From an uncultured Shimia sp. (lineage in GTDB: Bacteria > Pseudomonadota > Alphaproteobacteria > Rhodobacterales > Rhodobacteraceae): DNA of 64,000 nt. The translations under genes and the position numbers were made by a program. Under the pieces are notes generated by a model. That model was given only the letters and a program-made list of their open reading frames with translations, made no database searches and was not told the DNA's origin. Positions 51,240 to 60,770 of this stretch are shown piece after piece; the first letter of the stretch is position 1, and every line of letters starts with the position of its first letter. Location: NCBI RefSeq assembly GCF_947498095.1, contig NZ_CANMJE010000003.1, positions 1 to 64,000 on the forward strand. The letters run 5' to 3'.

Positions 51240-52649
51240 ATGGCAAGGCATTTTTTCGACAATATTCGTGCCGGAGCTCTGGCAGTGTCACTTGCGTTTA
51301 CGATGCCAGCAGCCACATCGGCCGAGAATCTCGCCGATGCGCTTGCTCACGCTTATGAGCATAGCGGACTTCTCGAGCAGAACCGAGCATTGTTGCGGGC
51401 GGCAGACGAAAACGTTGCGCAAACCTATGCCAGTCTTCAACCCATCCTGAACTGGTTCGGCTCAGTCGATTACACCTTTGGTAGCAGTCAGGTCAGTTCG
51501 ATCAGACGCAATCTGGACACAGCGCAAAGCAGCATTGGTCTGTCATTGCAAATCTTGGTGTACGACAACGGACAAAGCAAAGCGTCGCTGGCGGCCTCGA
51601 AAGAAACGGTTCTCGCGACACGGCAGGCGTTGATCAACGTCGAGCAACAGGTTCTGTTTGATGCCGTGCAGGCCTATATGGCCGTGATCCGCGATACGCA
51701 GATTGTTGAACTGCGCCAAAACAACTTGCGCCTTGTAGAACGTGAACTTCAGGCCGCAAAAGATCGTTTTGAAGTGGGGGAAGTGACCCGGACTGATGTT
51801 GCACAGGCCGAAGCCAGCCTTGCAGGTGGGCGTGCGGAACTTGCTGCGGCTCAGGGCGACTTGATGCAATCTCAGGAATTCTATTCGGCGGCAATTGGCC
51901 ATCGACCGGGCGTGCTGGTCTCGCCGCGTCGACTGCCACAGGTGCCCGCGACGATGGAGCAGGCCAAGGCCGTTGCCATTCGTGGTCATCCAAACATGTT
52001 GCGCTCGCAATTGGATATTTCTGCCGCCGAATTTCTTGTATTGGCCGCCGAGGCCGCGATGGGGCCGCGCATCACGCTGGACAGCACTTTGTCGGTAGAA
52101 GAAAACTTCAGCAACTCTGACCATAATCACGTCGGTGTTGTTGGGTTGACTTTTAGTGGCCCGATTTATCAGGGGGGGGCGTTGTCCTCGCTCGTGCGTC
52201 AAGCGATGGCGCAACGTGATGCAGAACGCGGAAACTTGCATGTGGTGCGCCATACGACTCGCCAAAATGCCGGCAACGCCTGGGCTTCTTTGGCGGCGTC
52301 CAAGGCGCAGGTCACGGCCACGGCGCGTCAAGTCGAAGCCGCTCGGATTGCTTTTGAGGGCATTCGCGAAGAATCTAAACTGGGCGCACGGACCACATTG
52401 GACGTTTTGATCTCGGAACAACAACTTCTGGACGCAGAGGCGTCGCGCATCACGGCGCAGACCAATCAGATTACCGCGACATTCGCGCTTTTGTCATCCA
52501 TGGGTCTTATGACGACAGATCACCTGAACCTCAAAGTTCAGCGCTATGATCCCGAAGCCTATTATAATGCTGTCAAAGATGCTCCAGCCGCGCGCAGCGA
52601 ACGGGGCAAGCAATTGGACAAGGTTTTGCGCTCACTCGGCAAAGAGTGA
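51240..52649 (+). CDS. tolC: TolC-family outer-membrane efflux protein
   Basis: A 469-residue protein with signal peptide ending TSAEN. Two repeats of the TolC helical-barrel fold are visible: LLRAADENVAQTYASLQPIL and VGEVTRTDVAQAEASLAGGRAEL in the first half, and GPIYQGGALSSLVRQAMAQRDAERG and LGARTTLDVLISEQQLLDAEASRI in the second. It gives an exit duct for type I secretion and drug pumps. Confidence 0.92.
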   Translation: MARHFFDNIRAGALAVSLAFTMPAATSAENLADALAHAYEHSGLLEQNRALLRAADENVAQTYASLQPILNWFGSVDYTFGSSQVSSIRRNLDTAQSSIGLSLQILVYDNGQSKASLAASKETVLATRQALINVEQQVLFDAVQAYMAVIRDTQIVELRQNNLRLVERELQAAKDRFEVGEVTRTDVAQAEASLAGGRAELAAAQGDLMQSQEFYSAAIGHRPGVLVSPRRLPQVPATMEQAKAVAIRGHPNMLRSQLDISAAEFLVLAAEAAMGPRITLDSTLSVEENFSNSDHNHVGVVGLTFSGPIYQGGALSSLVRQAMAQRDAERGNLHVVRHTTRQNAGNAWASLAASKAQVTATARQVEAARIAFEGIREESKLGARTTLDVLISEQQLLDAEASRITAQTNQITATFALLSSMGLMTTDHLNLKVQRYDPEAYYNAVKDAPAARSERGKQLDKVLRSLGKE

Positions 52650-52722
52650 CAATTTTCCCTATCTGTTGTGCGAAAATGCCCGAACGGGTAGACTCTTGCG
52701 CCAGCTGGAGTAGTGTTTTCGT

Positions 52723-53862
52723 ATGTCTGATCCTGTGACCAATGTTGAAATCGAAGATGTCCTGACATCGATTCGTCGTCTCGTGTCCGAAAATGGACGC
52801 GTCCCCGTTGCCGCGGCCCAAAGTGAGGCTGAGCAACAGGATGAAAAGGCTGGTGATACCGAAGAAGCTGCGTCAGAGCGTCTTGTGCTCACGCCCGCTT
52901 TGCGCGTGTCCGAAACCAATGAACACGTGGATGATGACACTGAGGCTGAGGCCCAAATAGACGACGGGCCTTCTTACGAGGCCGAAGACGCTGTTCATAC
53001 GGAAATAGCCGAAGAGGAAGAGGTCGAGGCCGTTGATTGGGGTGCCGCAGATTCTGATGCCCATGAAGACGAGGCCGGCGAAACGATTGATGATGTTACG
53101 CCAGACGAGTCCTTCGATCCTGATGAAGGCATTGCATTGTCAGATGCTCAAGCAATGGACTCGCGTTTGGTTCAATGGGAAAGCATGAGTGCTGCTGAGC
53201 AAAGTGGCCCCTACGAACCCGACGAGCCTGGCGATAGTGATTATGCGGGAACCGAGATCGGTGGGTTGACTTGGGTCGGAGTCGGGGCAGAGCCTGTTGA
53301 GCCTGCCCAGGAGAACGCCGAGGTGTCAGACACGACGCCTACGGTAGACGACGCAGATGACAGAATGGAAATGCCGACGTTTTTGCGGGCATCAACATTC
53401 ACCCCTGCGTCCTCAACTGAGCCGGACGAGGTAGTTGCAGCTGACTTGGAACCTGCCGAGGCCGCCGAGGAGTATGCAATAACGAACGCTGACGCAGAAG
53501 ATGTCTCTGATACGCTGGAAGCAGAGTTTGTCGATGTGTCAGACCTCCCACCAGCCGGTGCGGAAAGTGAAGCGGAGCACGTGGAGACTGTCGAAACTCA
53601 GTTCGCAGCCTTCTCTGATCGTGTCGCGGCTGAAGCCGTCAGCTACGCCGAAGAAGAGATCGAAGGCACGGTTGCTCCTGAGTTGGAAAGCCTTGAAGTC
53701 GACGAAACCTTGATGCTGGACGAGGCGATGCTGCGCGATCTGGTGAGTGACATCGTACGGCAGGAATTGCAGGGCGCCTTGGGTGAACGGATTACCCGCA
53801 ACGTGCGCAAACTTGTGCGCCGGGAAATCCATCGTGCGCTGGTCGCACATGAACTGGAATAG
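52723..53862 (+). CDS. Acidic PopZ-like (DUF2497-type) protein
   Basis: A 379-residue, very acidic protein. A short N-terminal helix (NVEIEDVLTSIRRLVSENGR) and a C-terminal helical end (LRDLVSDIVRQELQGALGERITRNVRKLVRREIHRAL) enclose a long low-complexity Glu/Asp/Ala linker. This is the build of the polar organiser PopZ, and the place after tolC also fits. The C-terminal helices diverge from Caulobacter PopZ, so the role in anchoring chromosome poles is inference. Confidence 0.65.
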   Translation: MSDPVTNVEIEDVLTSIRRLVSENGRVPVAAAQSEAEQQDEKAGDTEEAASERLVLTPALRVSETNEHVDDDTEAEAQIDDGPSYEAEDAVHTEIAEEEEVEAVDWGAADSDAHEDEAGETIDDVTPDESFDPDEGIALSDAQAMDSRLVQWESMSAAEQSGPYEPDEPGDSDYAGTEIGGLTWVGVGAEPVEPAQENAEVSDTTPTVDDADDRMEMPTFLRASTFTPASSTEPDEVVAADLEPAEAAEEYAITNADAEDVSDTLEAEFVDVSDLPPAGAESEAEHVETVETQFAAFSDRVAAEAVSYAEEEIEGTVAPELESLEVDETLMLDEAMLRDLVSDIVRQELQGALGERITRNVRKLVRREIHRALVAHELE

Positions 53863-53895
53863 GTTTACTTAAAAGTTCGAGCTGCAAAAAGAAAA

Positions 53896-53916
53896 GGCGT
53901 GCCACTGTGGCACGCC
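53896..53916. terminator. Bidirectional rho-independent terminator
   Basis: GGCGTGCCA (53896-53904) pairs with TGGCACGCC (53908-53916) across CTG. It has AAAAAGAAAA before and ATTTTC after, so it can serve both the PopZ-like gene and the converging DUF6280 gene. Confidence 0.9.
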
Positions 53917-53947
53917 ATTTTCATTTAATCAGATCGTTTGTTTCGAC

Positions 53948-54268
53948 CTAGGCGGCTTCGGCCTGTTGTGCCGCGTTGCGACGTTCGCTTTCTTCGCGCG
54001 ACAGCGCGACAGAGGTACGAACACCTTTGCCTACAAATTCCATCAGACCCGAAACAACACGTTCGTTGGGGTCGATGCCAGCACAGCTCAGCACTTCGCG
54101 ACCATCGCGCGAGCGTGCCCAGCGGGCGATCTGTTCGGGGCCGTTGCCGTATTTCTTGTCATCGGCAATGGCATCATCAAGCGCGGCCAGGACCACTGCA
54201 GCAAACAATTTGCGCGCGCGGTTGCCCTGTTCATTGTTAAAAGCCGTTCCATCAACGAAATCTCGCAT
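53948..54268 (-). CDS. DUF6280 family protein
   Basis: A 106-residue soluble helical protein (GNRARKLFAAVVLAALDDAIADDKKYGNGPEQIARWARSRDGREVL). This small family occurs beside efp in Rhodobacteraceae. Charged and without Cys ligands except one. The function is unknown. Confidence 0.8.
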   Translation of the reverse strand: MRDFVDGTAFNNEQGNRARKLFAAVVLAALDDAIADDKKYGNGPEQIARWARSRDGREVLSCAGIDPNERVVSGLMEFVGKGVRTSVALSREESERRNAAQQAEAA

Positions 54269-54485
54269 CTCGTCGTCCTTGTATTATTGCTCTTGTGTTT
54301 TCGGCGTGGCGCCCGTTATGACGCCTATTTAATGATTCGGATAGGGCGTAAATGCATAGCACTTATGCAAAATGCGCATATCATTCTGCATGTGCAGCAC
54401 GATATTGGCCACCTTGCCACCCGTAAGCCTGCCAGATATAGGGTGTGGCAATCTTATATCAACCTTGCATTCATGGTTTTGTCAC

Positions 54486-55049
54486 ATGCCAAAAATCAAC
54501 GGAAATGAAATCCGTCCAGGCAACGTTCTGGAACACAATGATGGCCTTTGGGCCGCGGTCAAAGTTGACCACGTCAAGCCTGGCAAAGGCGGTGCTTTTG
54601 CCCAGGTCGAGATGAAAAACTTGCGCAACGGATCGAAACTGAACGAACGGTTCCGCAGTGCCGATAAGGTCGAGCGTGTGCGTCTGGAACAAAAGGATCA
54701 GCAATTCCTCTATGAGGATGGCGGTATGCTGGTCTTCATGGACACCGAGACCTATGAGCAAATCCAGCTGCCTGCGGATCTGCTGGGGGATCGCCGCCCG
54801 TTCCTGCAGGATGGTATGACCATCGTGGTCGAGTTCTACGAAGAAGAAGCGTTGAACGCGACGGTCCCGCAGAAAGTGACCTGCAAGATTGTCGAGACGG
54901 AGCCAGTGGTCAAAGGTCAGACCGCGGCCAATTCGTTCAAGCCTGCATTGCTGGACAATGGTGTGCGCGTGATGGTGCCGCCTTTTGTCGGGCAAGACGA
55001 GGACATCATCGTCAATACCGAGACGATGGAATACTCGGAACGCGCTTAA
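54486..55049 (+). CDS. efp: Elongation factor P
   Basis: A 187-residue protein from ATG 54486. The KOW-like N-terminal domain has the modifiable lysine Lys34 in KPGKGGAF; two OB domains follow, with the end [14 protein letters not shown] relieves ribosome stalling at polyproline. The upstream 217 bases hold its promoter. A strong hairpin follows. Confidence 0.95.
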   Translation: MPKINGNEIRPGNVLEHNDGLWAAVKVDHVKPGKGGAFAQVEMKNLRNGSKLNERFRSADKVERVRLEQKDQQFLYEDGGMLVFMDTETYEQIQLPADLLGDRRPFLQDGMTIVVEFYEEEALNATVPQKVTCKIVETEPVVKGQTAANSFKPALLDNGVRVMVPPFVGQDEDIIVNTETMEYSERA

Positions 55050-55068
55050 GGCTTGTTGATTTCGCATT

Positions 55069-55092
55069 ACGGCCCGCCATTTGGTGGGCCGT
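55069..55092. terminator. Terminator between efp and ygfZ-like gene
   Basis: ACGGCCCGCCA (55069-55079) pairs with TGGTGGGCCGT (55082-55092), followed by TTGCTTTTT. The genes on both sides converge here. Confidence 0.88.
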
Positions 55093-55137
55093 TTGCTTTT
55101 TAGGGAAAGAAGTGGCGTCGGACACGCCCTTCGTGGA

Positions 55138-55878
55138 TTACGATGACAACGTGACCTGTGCGTCGCCGGCCCGCATATCTTCTCCGGCTCGGTCGAGACG
55201 CAGATAGGCGATGCCGCAACCCCCTGACTGCGTGAACAATGTGCCAATGGTCCGGCCATCCCGAGTGATCTCGGTGCCAACCGGGGCACTGCCCTCGATC
55301 TCGACAGCGACCAATCCCTTGCGCAGCTCTGTCTTGTGTTTCATTCGCGCCGTGACTTCCTGACCGACGTAACAGCCTTTACGGAAATCAACACCGTTCA
55401 GTCGTTCGAACCCAGATTCCAGAATATAGCTGTCAGGACCAAGTTCGATCCCGGTTTCGGGGATGCAATGAGCCACGCGCAGGGCATCCCAATCATTGGC
55501 GTCTTCTGTCTGGGGCGCATCGCGATACGCGCGCCATCCCAGATCAGGGTGTCGTGGATCGGCAAACCCATCTTCCGGAACCGCCCCTGTGCCGCGATGC
55601 ACGTGTAGCGATGCCTCTGAGATAGTCACGTCTGCACGCAGCTTGTACATGCCCAGCCGTGTTACCAATCCTGGCGCGATATCAGCCGCGACATCCATCA
55701 GGATTCCACCATCACTGCGTGACAAAAAGAAGTCGGCCAAGTATTTGCCCTGTGGCGTAAGGATGGCCGCATAGACCAACCCATTCTGCAGGCCAGCGAT
55801 GTCATTGGTGATCAACCCTTGCAGAAAGTGCTCGGCGTCAGAGCCGGAAATCTCATAAAGTGCGCGCGCTTGGGTCAT
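55138..55878 (-). CDS. ygfZ: YgfZ/GcvT-domain folate-binding protein
   Basis: A 246-residue protein with the signature KGCYVGQEVTARM around its catalytic Cys. The N-terminal LYEISGSDAEHFLQGLITNDI is also typical. YgfZ proteins use folate to aid repair or assembly of some iron-sulfur enzymes. It converges with efp. Confidence 0.9.
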   Translation of the reverse strand: MTQARALYEISGSDAEHFLQGLITNDIAGLQNGLVYAAILTPQGKYLADFFLSRSDGGILMDVAADIAPGLVTRLGMYKLRADVTISEASLHVHRGTGAVPEDGFADPRHPDLGWRAYRDAPQTEDANDWDALRVAHCIPETGIELGPDSYILESGFERLNGVDFRKGCYVGQEVTARMKHKTELRKGLVAVEIEGSAPVGTEITRDGRTIGTLFTQSGGCGIAYLRLDRAGEDMRAGDAQVTLSS

Positions 55879-55950
55879 CTGGGGTCCTGTTCCTGTCTTA
55901 TTCTCTCATATAGATAGAATGTACCCAAGCAACAGGGCCGAGGACGAAAA

Positions 55951-56628
55951 ATGCGCGCACCGATCTCTGTGGTGATCCCAACTCTAAACGCCGCTGAGGT
56001 GCTGCCCACCTGTCTGGGAACCCTGTATGAGGGCGTTCAAGAGGGGCTGATCCGCGAGTTAATCGTCGTTGATGGTGGCTCAACCGACACGACCGTTGAG
56101 ATGGCGCGTGAGGCCGGGGCCGTGATCGTTGACAGCAAACCCTCGCGCGGTGGTCAACTCAAAACAGGATGCGCCAAGGCGCAAGGTGACTGGCTGTTGG
56201 TGGTGCACGCTGACTCTGCCTTGTCCGAAGGTTGGAGCGAAACCGTGCGGTCGCAAATGTCAGGCGGTCAGGCAGCCTATTTTCAACTGCGGTTCAATGC
56301 AGTGGGGGTCATGCCTCGCTGGGTTGCCGGGTGGGCCAATCTGCGTTCGCGTTTATTCAGGTTGCCTTATGGCGATCAGGGATTGCTGATTCCTCGGAAA
56401 CTCTACGAATCTTTCGGCGGCTATCGCGATATTCCCTTGATGGAAGATGTTGCGCTGATACGCGGCCTCAGGCCGCGCCCAAGTGCAATGTCGGCCAGCA
56501 TCACGACCAGCGCCGACAAGTACCAGAGTCAGGGTTGGCTCCGGCGTGGCACACGCAATCTGTGGACGCTTGTTCGTTATCTTTTAGGAGCAGATCCGGT
56601 AGAGCTTGCGGCATCCTACCGCCGATAA
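55951..56628 (+). CDS. TIGR04283-type glycosyltransferase
   Basis: A 225-residue GT2-family enzyme with VVIPTLNAAEVLPTCL, VDGGSTDTT and VVHADSAL (DxD-like HAD). The PYGDQGLLIPRKLYESFGGYRDIPLMEDV segment is a signature of the TIGR04283 family. The acceptor is unknown. It converges with the ABC exporter gene. Confidence 0.87.
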   Translation: MRAPISVVIPTLNAAEVLPTCLGTLYEGVQEGLIRELIVVDGGSTDTTVEMAREAGAVIVDSKPSRGGQLKTGCAKAQGDWLLVVHADSALSEGWSETVRSQMSGGQAAYFQLRFNAVGVMPRWVAGWANLRSRLFRLPYGDQGLLIPRKLYESFGGYRDIPLMEDVALIRGLRPRPSAMSASITTSADKYQSQGWLRRGTRNLWTLVRYLLGADPVELAASYRR

Positions 56629-56693
56629 TCTTTGCTGGTACGACATGGTGCAATGGCTGGCGCCTCAAAGCCTCAATCCAGCGTGGATGTGTT

Positions 56694-58568
56694 TCAAATC
56701 CGTGGCAGCATTTTCAGCAAACGGCCAACAACCGTGCGTTTGCGTTTCGGGGCTTTGCCAGTCTTGGCCTTGACGGCATTCTTCAGGGCTTTTGCCTCGG
56801 CAGTCGCACCATCGCTGGCGAACTGCAATCGATGCAGTTCAGCATAAATTCCATCATTCTGGATCAACTCATCATGGCGACCTTCGTCAACGACTTTACC
56901 CTTATCCATGACCACAATTTTATCGGCCTCGCGGACCGTGCTGAGCCGGTGTGCGATCACCAGCGTCGTGCGCCCTTTCGACAGGCGTTCCAATGCGGCT
57001 TGTACTACGGTTTCGGATTGCGCGTCCAAAGCGCTGGTGGCCTCGTCCAAGAGCAGGATGGGCTTGTCCCGAAGCAGGGCCCGCGCAATCACGACCCTTT
57101 GCCGCTGCCCGCCTGACAGGTTTGTGCCGCGTGGCCCGACCTGGGTATCGAGCCCATCGGGAAGTTTGCCGACGAAATCGGAGACATGCGCGGCATCCAG
57201 CACCTCTTTTAGGCGCTTGTCTGACACGTCTTCACGGCCCAAGAGGATGTTCTCGCGCAAAGTGTCGTCGAACAAAAGCGCCTCTTGTGACACCACTGAG
57301 AACATGTCTCGCAAGTCGGCCAGAGACAGAGCGTTGACAGGCGTGCCCTCGACCATGGCCTTGCCAGATTGTGGATCCACGAGCCGCGTGAGGACATTGA
57401 AGACCGTCGATTTACCTGCTCCGGATGAGCCGACGATGGCCGTCGTCTTCCCGGCTTCTGCTGTAAAGCTGGTGCCACGAAGAACCTTGGCGTCGCCATA
57501 GGCCAGCTTGACGTTGTCCAGTCGCACCTCGGGCACGCCCTTGGGGGCGGGCTTGGGATTGGGCGGTGATTTTAGGGTGGGTTCTGCCTCGACAATCTCT
57601 TGCAGGCGCTCAATGGCGGATGCGGCGACTTGCCAAACACCGCTGAGCGCACCAAGTCGGCGCAACGGCTCAAAAGCGATGGACAGGGCAGTGAAAAAGC
57701 TCATGAACTGACCGACGGTTTTTTCGCCCGTAATGATCTCACCACCGCCAAAAACCAGAACCGCCAGAAAACCAAACCCCGCCATAACATCGACCAGACC
57801 TGTGAGCGATGCCGCGCCAATACGCACACGCACTTCGGTGCGAACAAGTCGACGGGCCAACTCTCGGAATTTTGAGGATTGGTAGTCTTCAAGACGGTTC
57901 AGTTTGACCGGTACAATGCCGTGAAAAACCTCGTCCAATTGGGTTGAAACACCGGCGCCAATGTCTCGCGCCTCGCGGGCGCGGCGGCGCACAAAGCGCT
58001 GGGCGATCAAGGACGGCAATACAAGAACCGGGATGCCGATAAAGGCGATCAGGGTCCACTTCCAATCCACGTTGATGGCCACGGCCAAGAGGGCAATCAG
58101 CGCAAAGGTATCGCGCCCGGCACCGGTGATCATCGCTGTCCACATACCGTTGATCGATGCTACGTCCGATTGCACCCGCTGGATCAGATATCCGGGGGGA
58201 TGTGTCTGGTGATACGCGCTGTCCTGATCCATCAATCTGTCCAGCATGCGAATCCGCAAATCGGCAGCAGATTTTTGCTGGATGTAGGTTAGTGTGACTT
58301 TCTGGATCAGCCCCGTCGCACCCCGGATCATAAAGATCGCCAGAATGGTCAGACCAACACCCCATAGCGCCACCGGATCCGCTGCCGTAAAGACGTTGTC
58401 GAACATCGGCTGCATCATGTAGCTGACAGCGCCCAGCATTGAGCCTTCGACTGCCATGAAAATGATCGCCAAGAACAAATACCATTTGTATTTGCTCAGG
58501 AAATTCCGCCAAAGCCACATGAACAGGTATGAATTGTCATGGCTTGGTTTTGAGGAGTCTTTGCTCAC
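56694..58568 (-). CDS. MsbA-like ABC exporter
   Basis: A 624-residue fused transporter: six membrane helices in the first 340 residues, then an ATPase with Walker A VGSSGAGKS, signature LSGGQRQRV, Walker B ILLLDEATSALD and His switch IAHRLSTV. It probably flips a lipid or exports a drug. The basic C-terminal tail (KAKTGKAPKRKRTVV) is unusual. Confidence 0.9.
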   Translation of the reverse strand: MSKDSSKPSHDNSYLFMWLWRNFLSKYKWYLFLAIIFMAVEGSMLGAVSYMMQPMFDNVFTAADPVALWGVGLTILAIFMIRGATGLIQKVTLTYIQQKSAADLRIRMLDRLMDQDSAYHQTHPPGYLIQRVQSDVASINGMWTAMITGAGRDTFALIALLAVAINVDWKWTLIAFIGIPVLVLPSLIAQRFVRRRAREARDIGAGVSTQLDEVFHGIVPVKLNRLEDYQSSKFRELARRLVRTEVRVRIGAASLTGLVDVMAGFGFLAVLVFGGGEIITGEKTVGQFMSFFTALSIAFEPLRRLGALSGVWQVAASAIERLQEIVEAEPTLKSPPNPKPAPKGVPEVRLDNVKLAYGDAKVLRGTSFTAEAGKTTAIVGSSGAGKSTVFNVLTRLVDPQSGKAMVEGTPVNALSLADLRDMFSVVSQEALLFDDTLRENILLGREDVSDKRLKEVLDAAHVSDFVGKLPDGLDTQVGPRGTNLSGGQRQRVVIARALLRDKPILLLDEATSALDAQSETVVQAALERLSKGRTTLVIAHRLSTVREADKIVVMDKGKVVDEGRHDELIQNDGIYAELHRLQFASDGATAEAKALKNAVKAKTGKAPKRKRTVVGRLLKMLPRI

Positions 58569-58768
58569 GTTTTCGGGCGCCTTGCCTCTGGGTCCGATCG
58601 GGCGGACGGTGTGATCCTAGGGGGCAATCTGGGTGCTGCCAGTGTCGGCCACCTTAAGCCCGAACTTCAGGAAATGTCCAGATCCCTGCAGGTGTTGAAA
58701 ACGGCGCCGACGCGATTGACGTCGCCGGGATTGCGGCTAGTGTTTGCGCTGTTCTACAGGAGTTTTCC

Positions 58769-59965
58769 ATGTCGCTGTCCCAAGGCCGTTCCTATCTTGC
58801 CATTCCGGGCCCTTCGGTCATGCCCGAGGCTGTCTTGCGTGCAATGCATCGCGGCGCGCCGAATATCTACGAAGGCGAGCTGATCGAGATGACAGCTGGC
58901 ATCATGACCGACCTCAAGCGGGTCGCGGGAACAAGCCATGTGGCGACCATCTACATCGGTAATGGCCATGCCGCGTGGGAAGCGGCCCTTTCTAATGTTG
59001 TCGGTTCCGGTGATACGGTTCTTGTTCCGGCAACGGGCGCCTTTGGCATCGGCTGGGGTGAAATGGCTGCGGGCTTAGGCGCCGAGGTTCAAACGCTTGA
59101 TTTTGGCCGCCAAAGCCCAATGGATCTGGATCAGATCGAAGCGGCACTGCGCGCCGACACAGCGCACCGCATCAAAGCCGTACTTGGCGTACATGTCGAC
59201 ACGTCTACCTCGGCCAAATCAGACATTGCAGGATTGCGGGCCGCGATGGATGCGGCCGGACATCCTGCATTGCTGATGGCGGATTGTATCGCCTCGCTGG
59301 GCTGCGATCGCTTCGAGATGGACGCTTGGGGCGTCGACGTTATGGTCGCGGCCTCACAAAAAGGTTTGATGGTGCCTCCGGGTTTGGCCTTGGTGTTCTT
59401 CAACGATCGTGCTCGAGCGGTACGTGCCGGGATGCACCGCGTGTCACGGTATTGGGATTGGCAACCGCGCACGGACCCGGCCCTCTACTATCAGCATTTT
59501 TGCGGCACAGCACCGACTCACCACCTTTATGGATTGCGCGCCGCGTTGGACATGATCTTTGACGAAGGGCTGGAACACGTCTGGGCGCGTCACGAAACAC
59601 TTGCCCGCGCAATCTGGGCAGCGGTTGATGCCTGGGGCCAAGGCGGTCCGATCACGCTCAACATGGCCAACCCCACCCATCGCAGCCACGCCGTCACATC
59701 GCTTAGTATCGGCGCACCGCACGGCACAAAGCTGCGTCGCTGGACACAGGATGAGGCCGGGCTGACGCTGGGCATTGGATTGGGCATGTCGTCTGACGAT
59801 GACCCAAAGGCCGACGGATTCTTTCGGTTCGGTCATATGGGGCACGTAAATGCCCATATGGTGCTGGGCATGCTATCAACGGTGCAGGCAGGCATGGTGG
59901 CCTGCGACATACCCTTTGGCCCCGGTGCACTGGACGCCGCAGCTGCGGTGATCGCACAGGGTTAG
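58769..59965 (+). CDS. Class V aminotransferase, alanine/serine-glyoxylate type
   Basis: A 398-residue PLP enzyme. Schiff-base Lys198 lies in VAASQKGLM; GNGHAAWEAAL and DCIASLGCDRFEMDAWGVD are also typical. It should transfer amino groups to glyoxylate or pyruvate, as in the serine cycle or photorespiratory-type metabolism. Substrate choice cannot be read by eye. Confidence 0.87.
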   Translation: MSLSQGRSYLAIPGPSVMPEAVLRAMHRGAPNIYEGELIEMTAGIMTDLKRVAGTSHVATIYIGNGHAAWEAALSNVVGSGDTVLVPATGAFGIGWGEMAAGLGAEVQTLDFGRQSPMDLDQIEAALRADTAHRIKAVLGVHVDTSTSAKSDIAGLRAAMDAAGHPALLMADCIASLGCDRFEMDAWGVDVMVAASQKGLMVPPGLALVFFNDRARAVRAGMHRVSRYWDWQPRTDPALYYQHFCGTAPTHHLYGLRAALDMIFDEGLEHVWARHETLARAIWAAVDAWGQGGPITLNMANPTHRSHAVTSLSIGAPHGTKLRRWTQDEAGLTLGIGLGMSSDDDPKADGFFRFGHMGHVNAHMVLGMLSTVQAGMVACDIPFGPGALDAAAAVIAQG

Positions 59966-60020
59966 ATTTTGACCACGTAGTGCAAATATGCTCTGCACAA
60001 AGCACTCAAAGGAGACAGAC

Positions 60021-60503
60021 ATGACACCGGAACAACGTCTTGAAGACTTGGGGTTGGTTTTGCCTCCAAAGACGCAATTACCCGAGGGGCTGACGCTGCC
60101 CTTTGCCTTCGTGAACGTTGTTGGAAACCGAGTTTTGTTCTCGGGCCATCCAAAGACCGGAGATGATGGTGGGCTTGCAGGGCCGTTTGGAACCGTGGGC
60201 GCGGATCTGACGACCGAACAGGCCTACGAAGAAGCGCGCGGTATTGCGCTATCCGTGCTGGCCAATATCAAGGCCGAGATCGGAGAGCTGTCGCGTATCA
60301 CCAATTGGGTGCGTGTCTTTGGCATGGTCACATCCGCTCCCGGTTACAAAGAACAACATGTGGCAATCAATGGTTTCAGCGATGTGGTGATCGACGTGTT
60401 CGGGTCTGAGGTCGGGCGCCATGCACGATCTGCCATTGGTGTGGCTGGTCTGCCGCTGGGGTTCGCGATGGAGATCGAAGGAGAGGTGCTGATCCGAGAT
60501 TGA
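60021..60503 (+). CDS. RidA-family protein
   Basis: A 160-residue protein of the longer RidA subgroup, with VLFSGHPKTGDDGG, VLANIKAEIGELSRITNWVRV and a C-terminal GLPLGFAMEIEGEVLIRD. RidA deaminates reactive enamine intermediates from PLP enzymes, which fits its place 55 nt after an aminotransferase gene. The active Arg of classical RidA is not certain here. Confidence 0.85.
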   Translation: MTPEQRLEDLGLVLPPKTQLPEGLTLPFAFVNVVGNRVLFSGHPKTGDDGGLAGPFGTVGADLTTEQAYEEARGIALSVLANIKAEIGELSRITNWVRVFGMVTSAPGYKEQHVAINGFSDVVIDVFGSEVGRHARSAIGVAGLPLGFAMEIEGEVLIRD

Positions 60504-60507
60504 CCCC

Positions 60508-60696
60508 TCAATCTTCGTGAACTTGCGTGCGTCGCTCAAGCAGTGTGATGGCGTGGTTCAGAGCAATCGAGATCAGCAAGACGGCGGCCAATCCCCAGAT
60601 CGCCCAAATCAACGTGAGAATCCACAAAAGGTTCACCAGCCCCATGACAAGTGCGGCATTGGTGTAATTCTCAACCCGACGAACCTGACGTGCCAT
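60508..60696 (-). CDS. Small membrane hypothetical protein
   Basis: A 62-residue protein from ATG 60696 with two hydrophobic helices in direct sequence (AALVMGLVNLLWILTLIWAI and LAAVLLISIALNHAI) and basic ends. Its stop is 4 nt from the ridA stop. The function is unknown. Confidence 0.7.
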   Translation of the reverse strand: MARQVRRVENYTNAALVMGLVNLLWILTLIWAIWGLAAVLLISIALNHAITLLERRTQVHED

Positions 60697-60770
60697 CGCA
60701 ATCCCTTTCAAAAGGAAAGATAGCGCGGTGGTCTCAAACCGTCAGTTGAAAGATTTGTGAGCACTTCGTG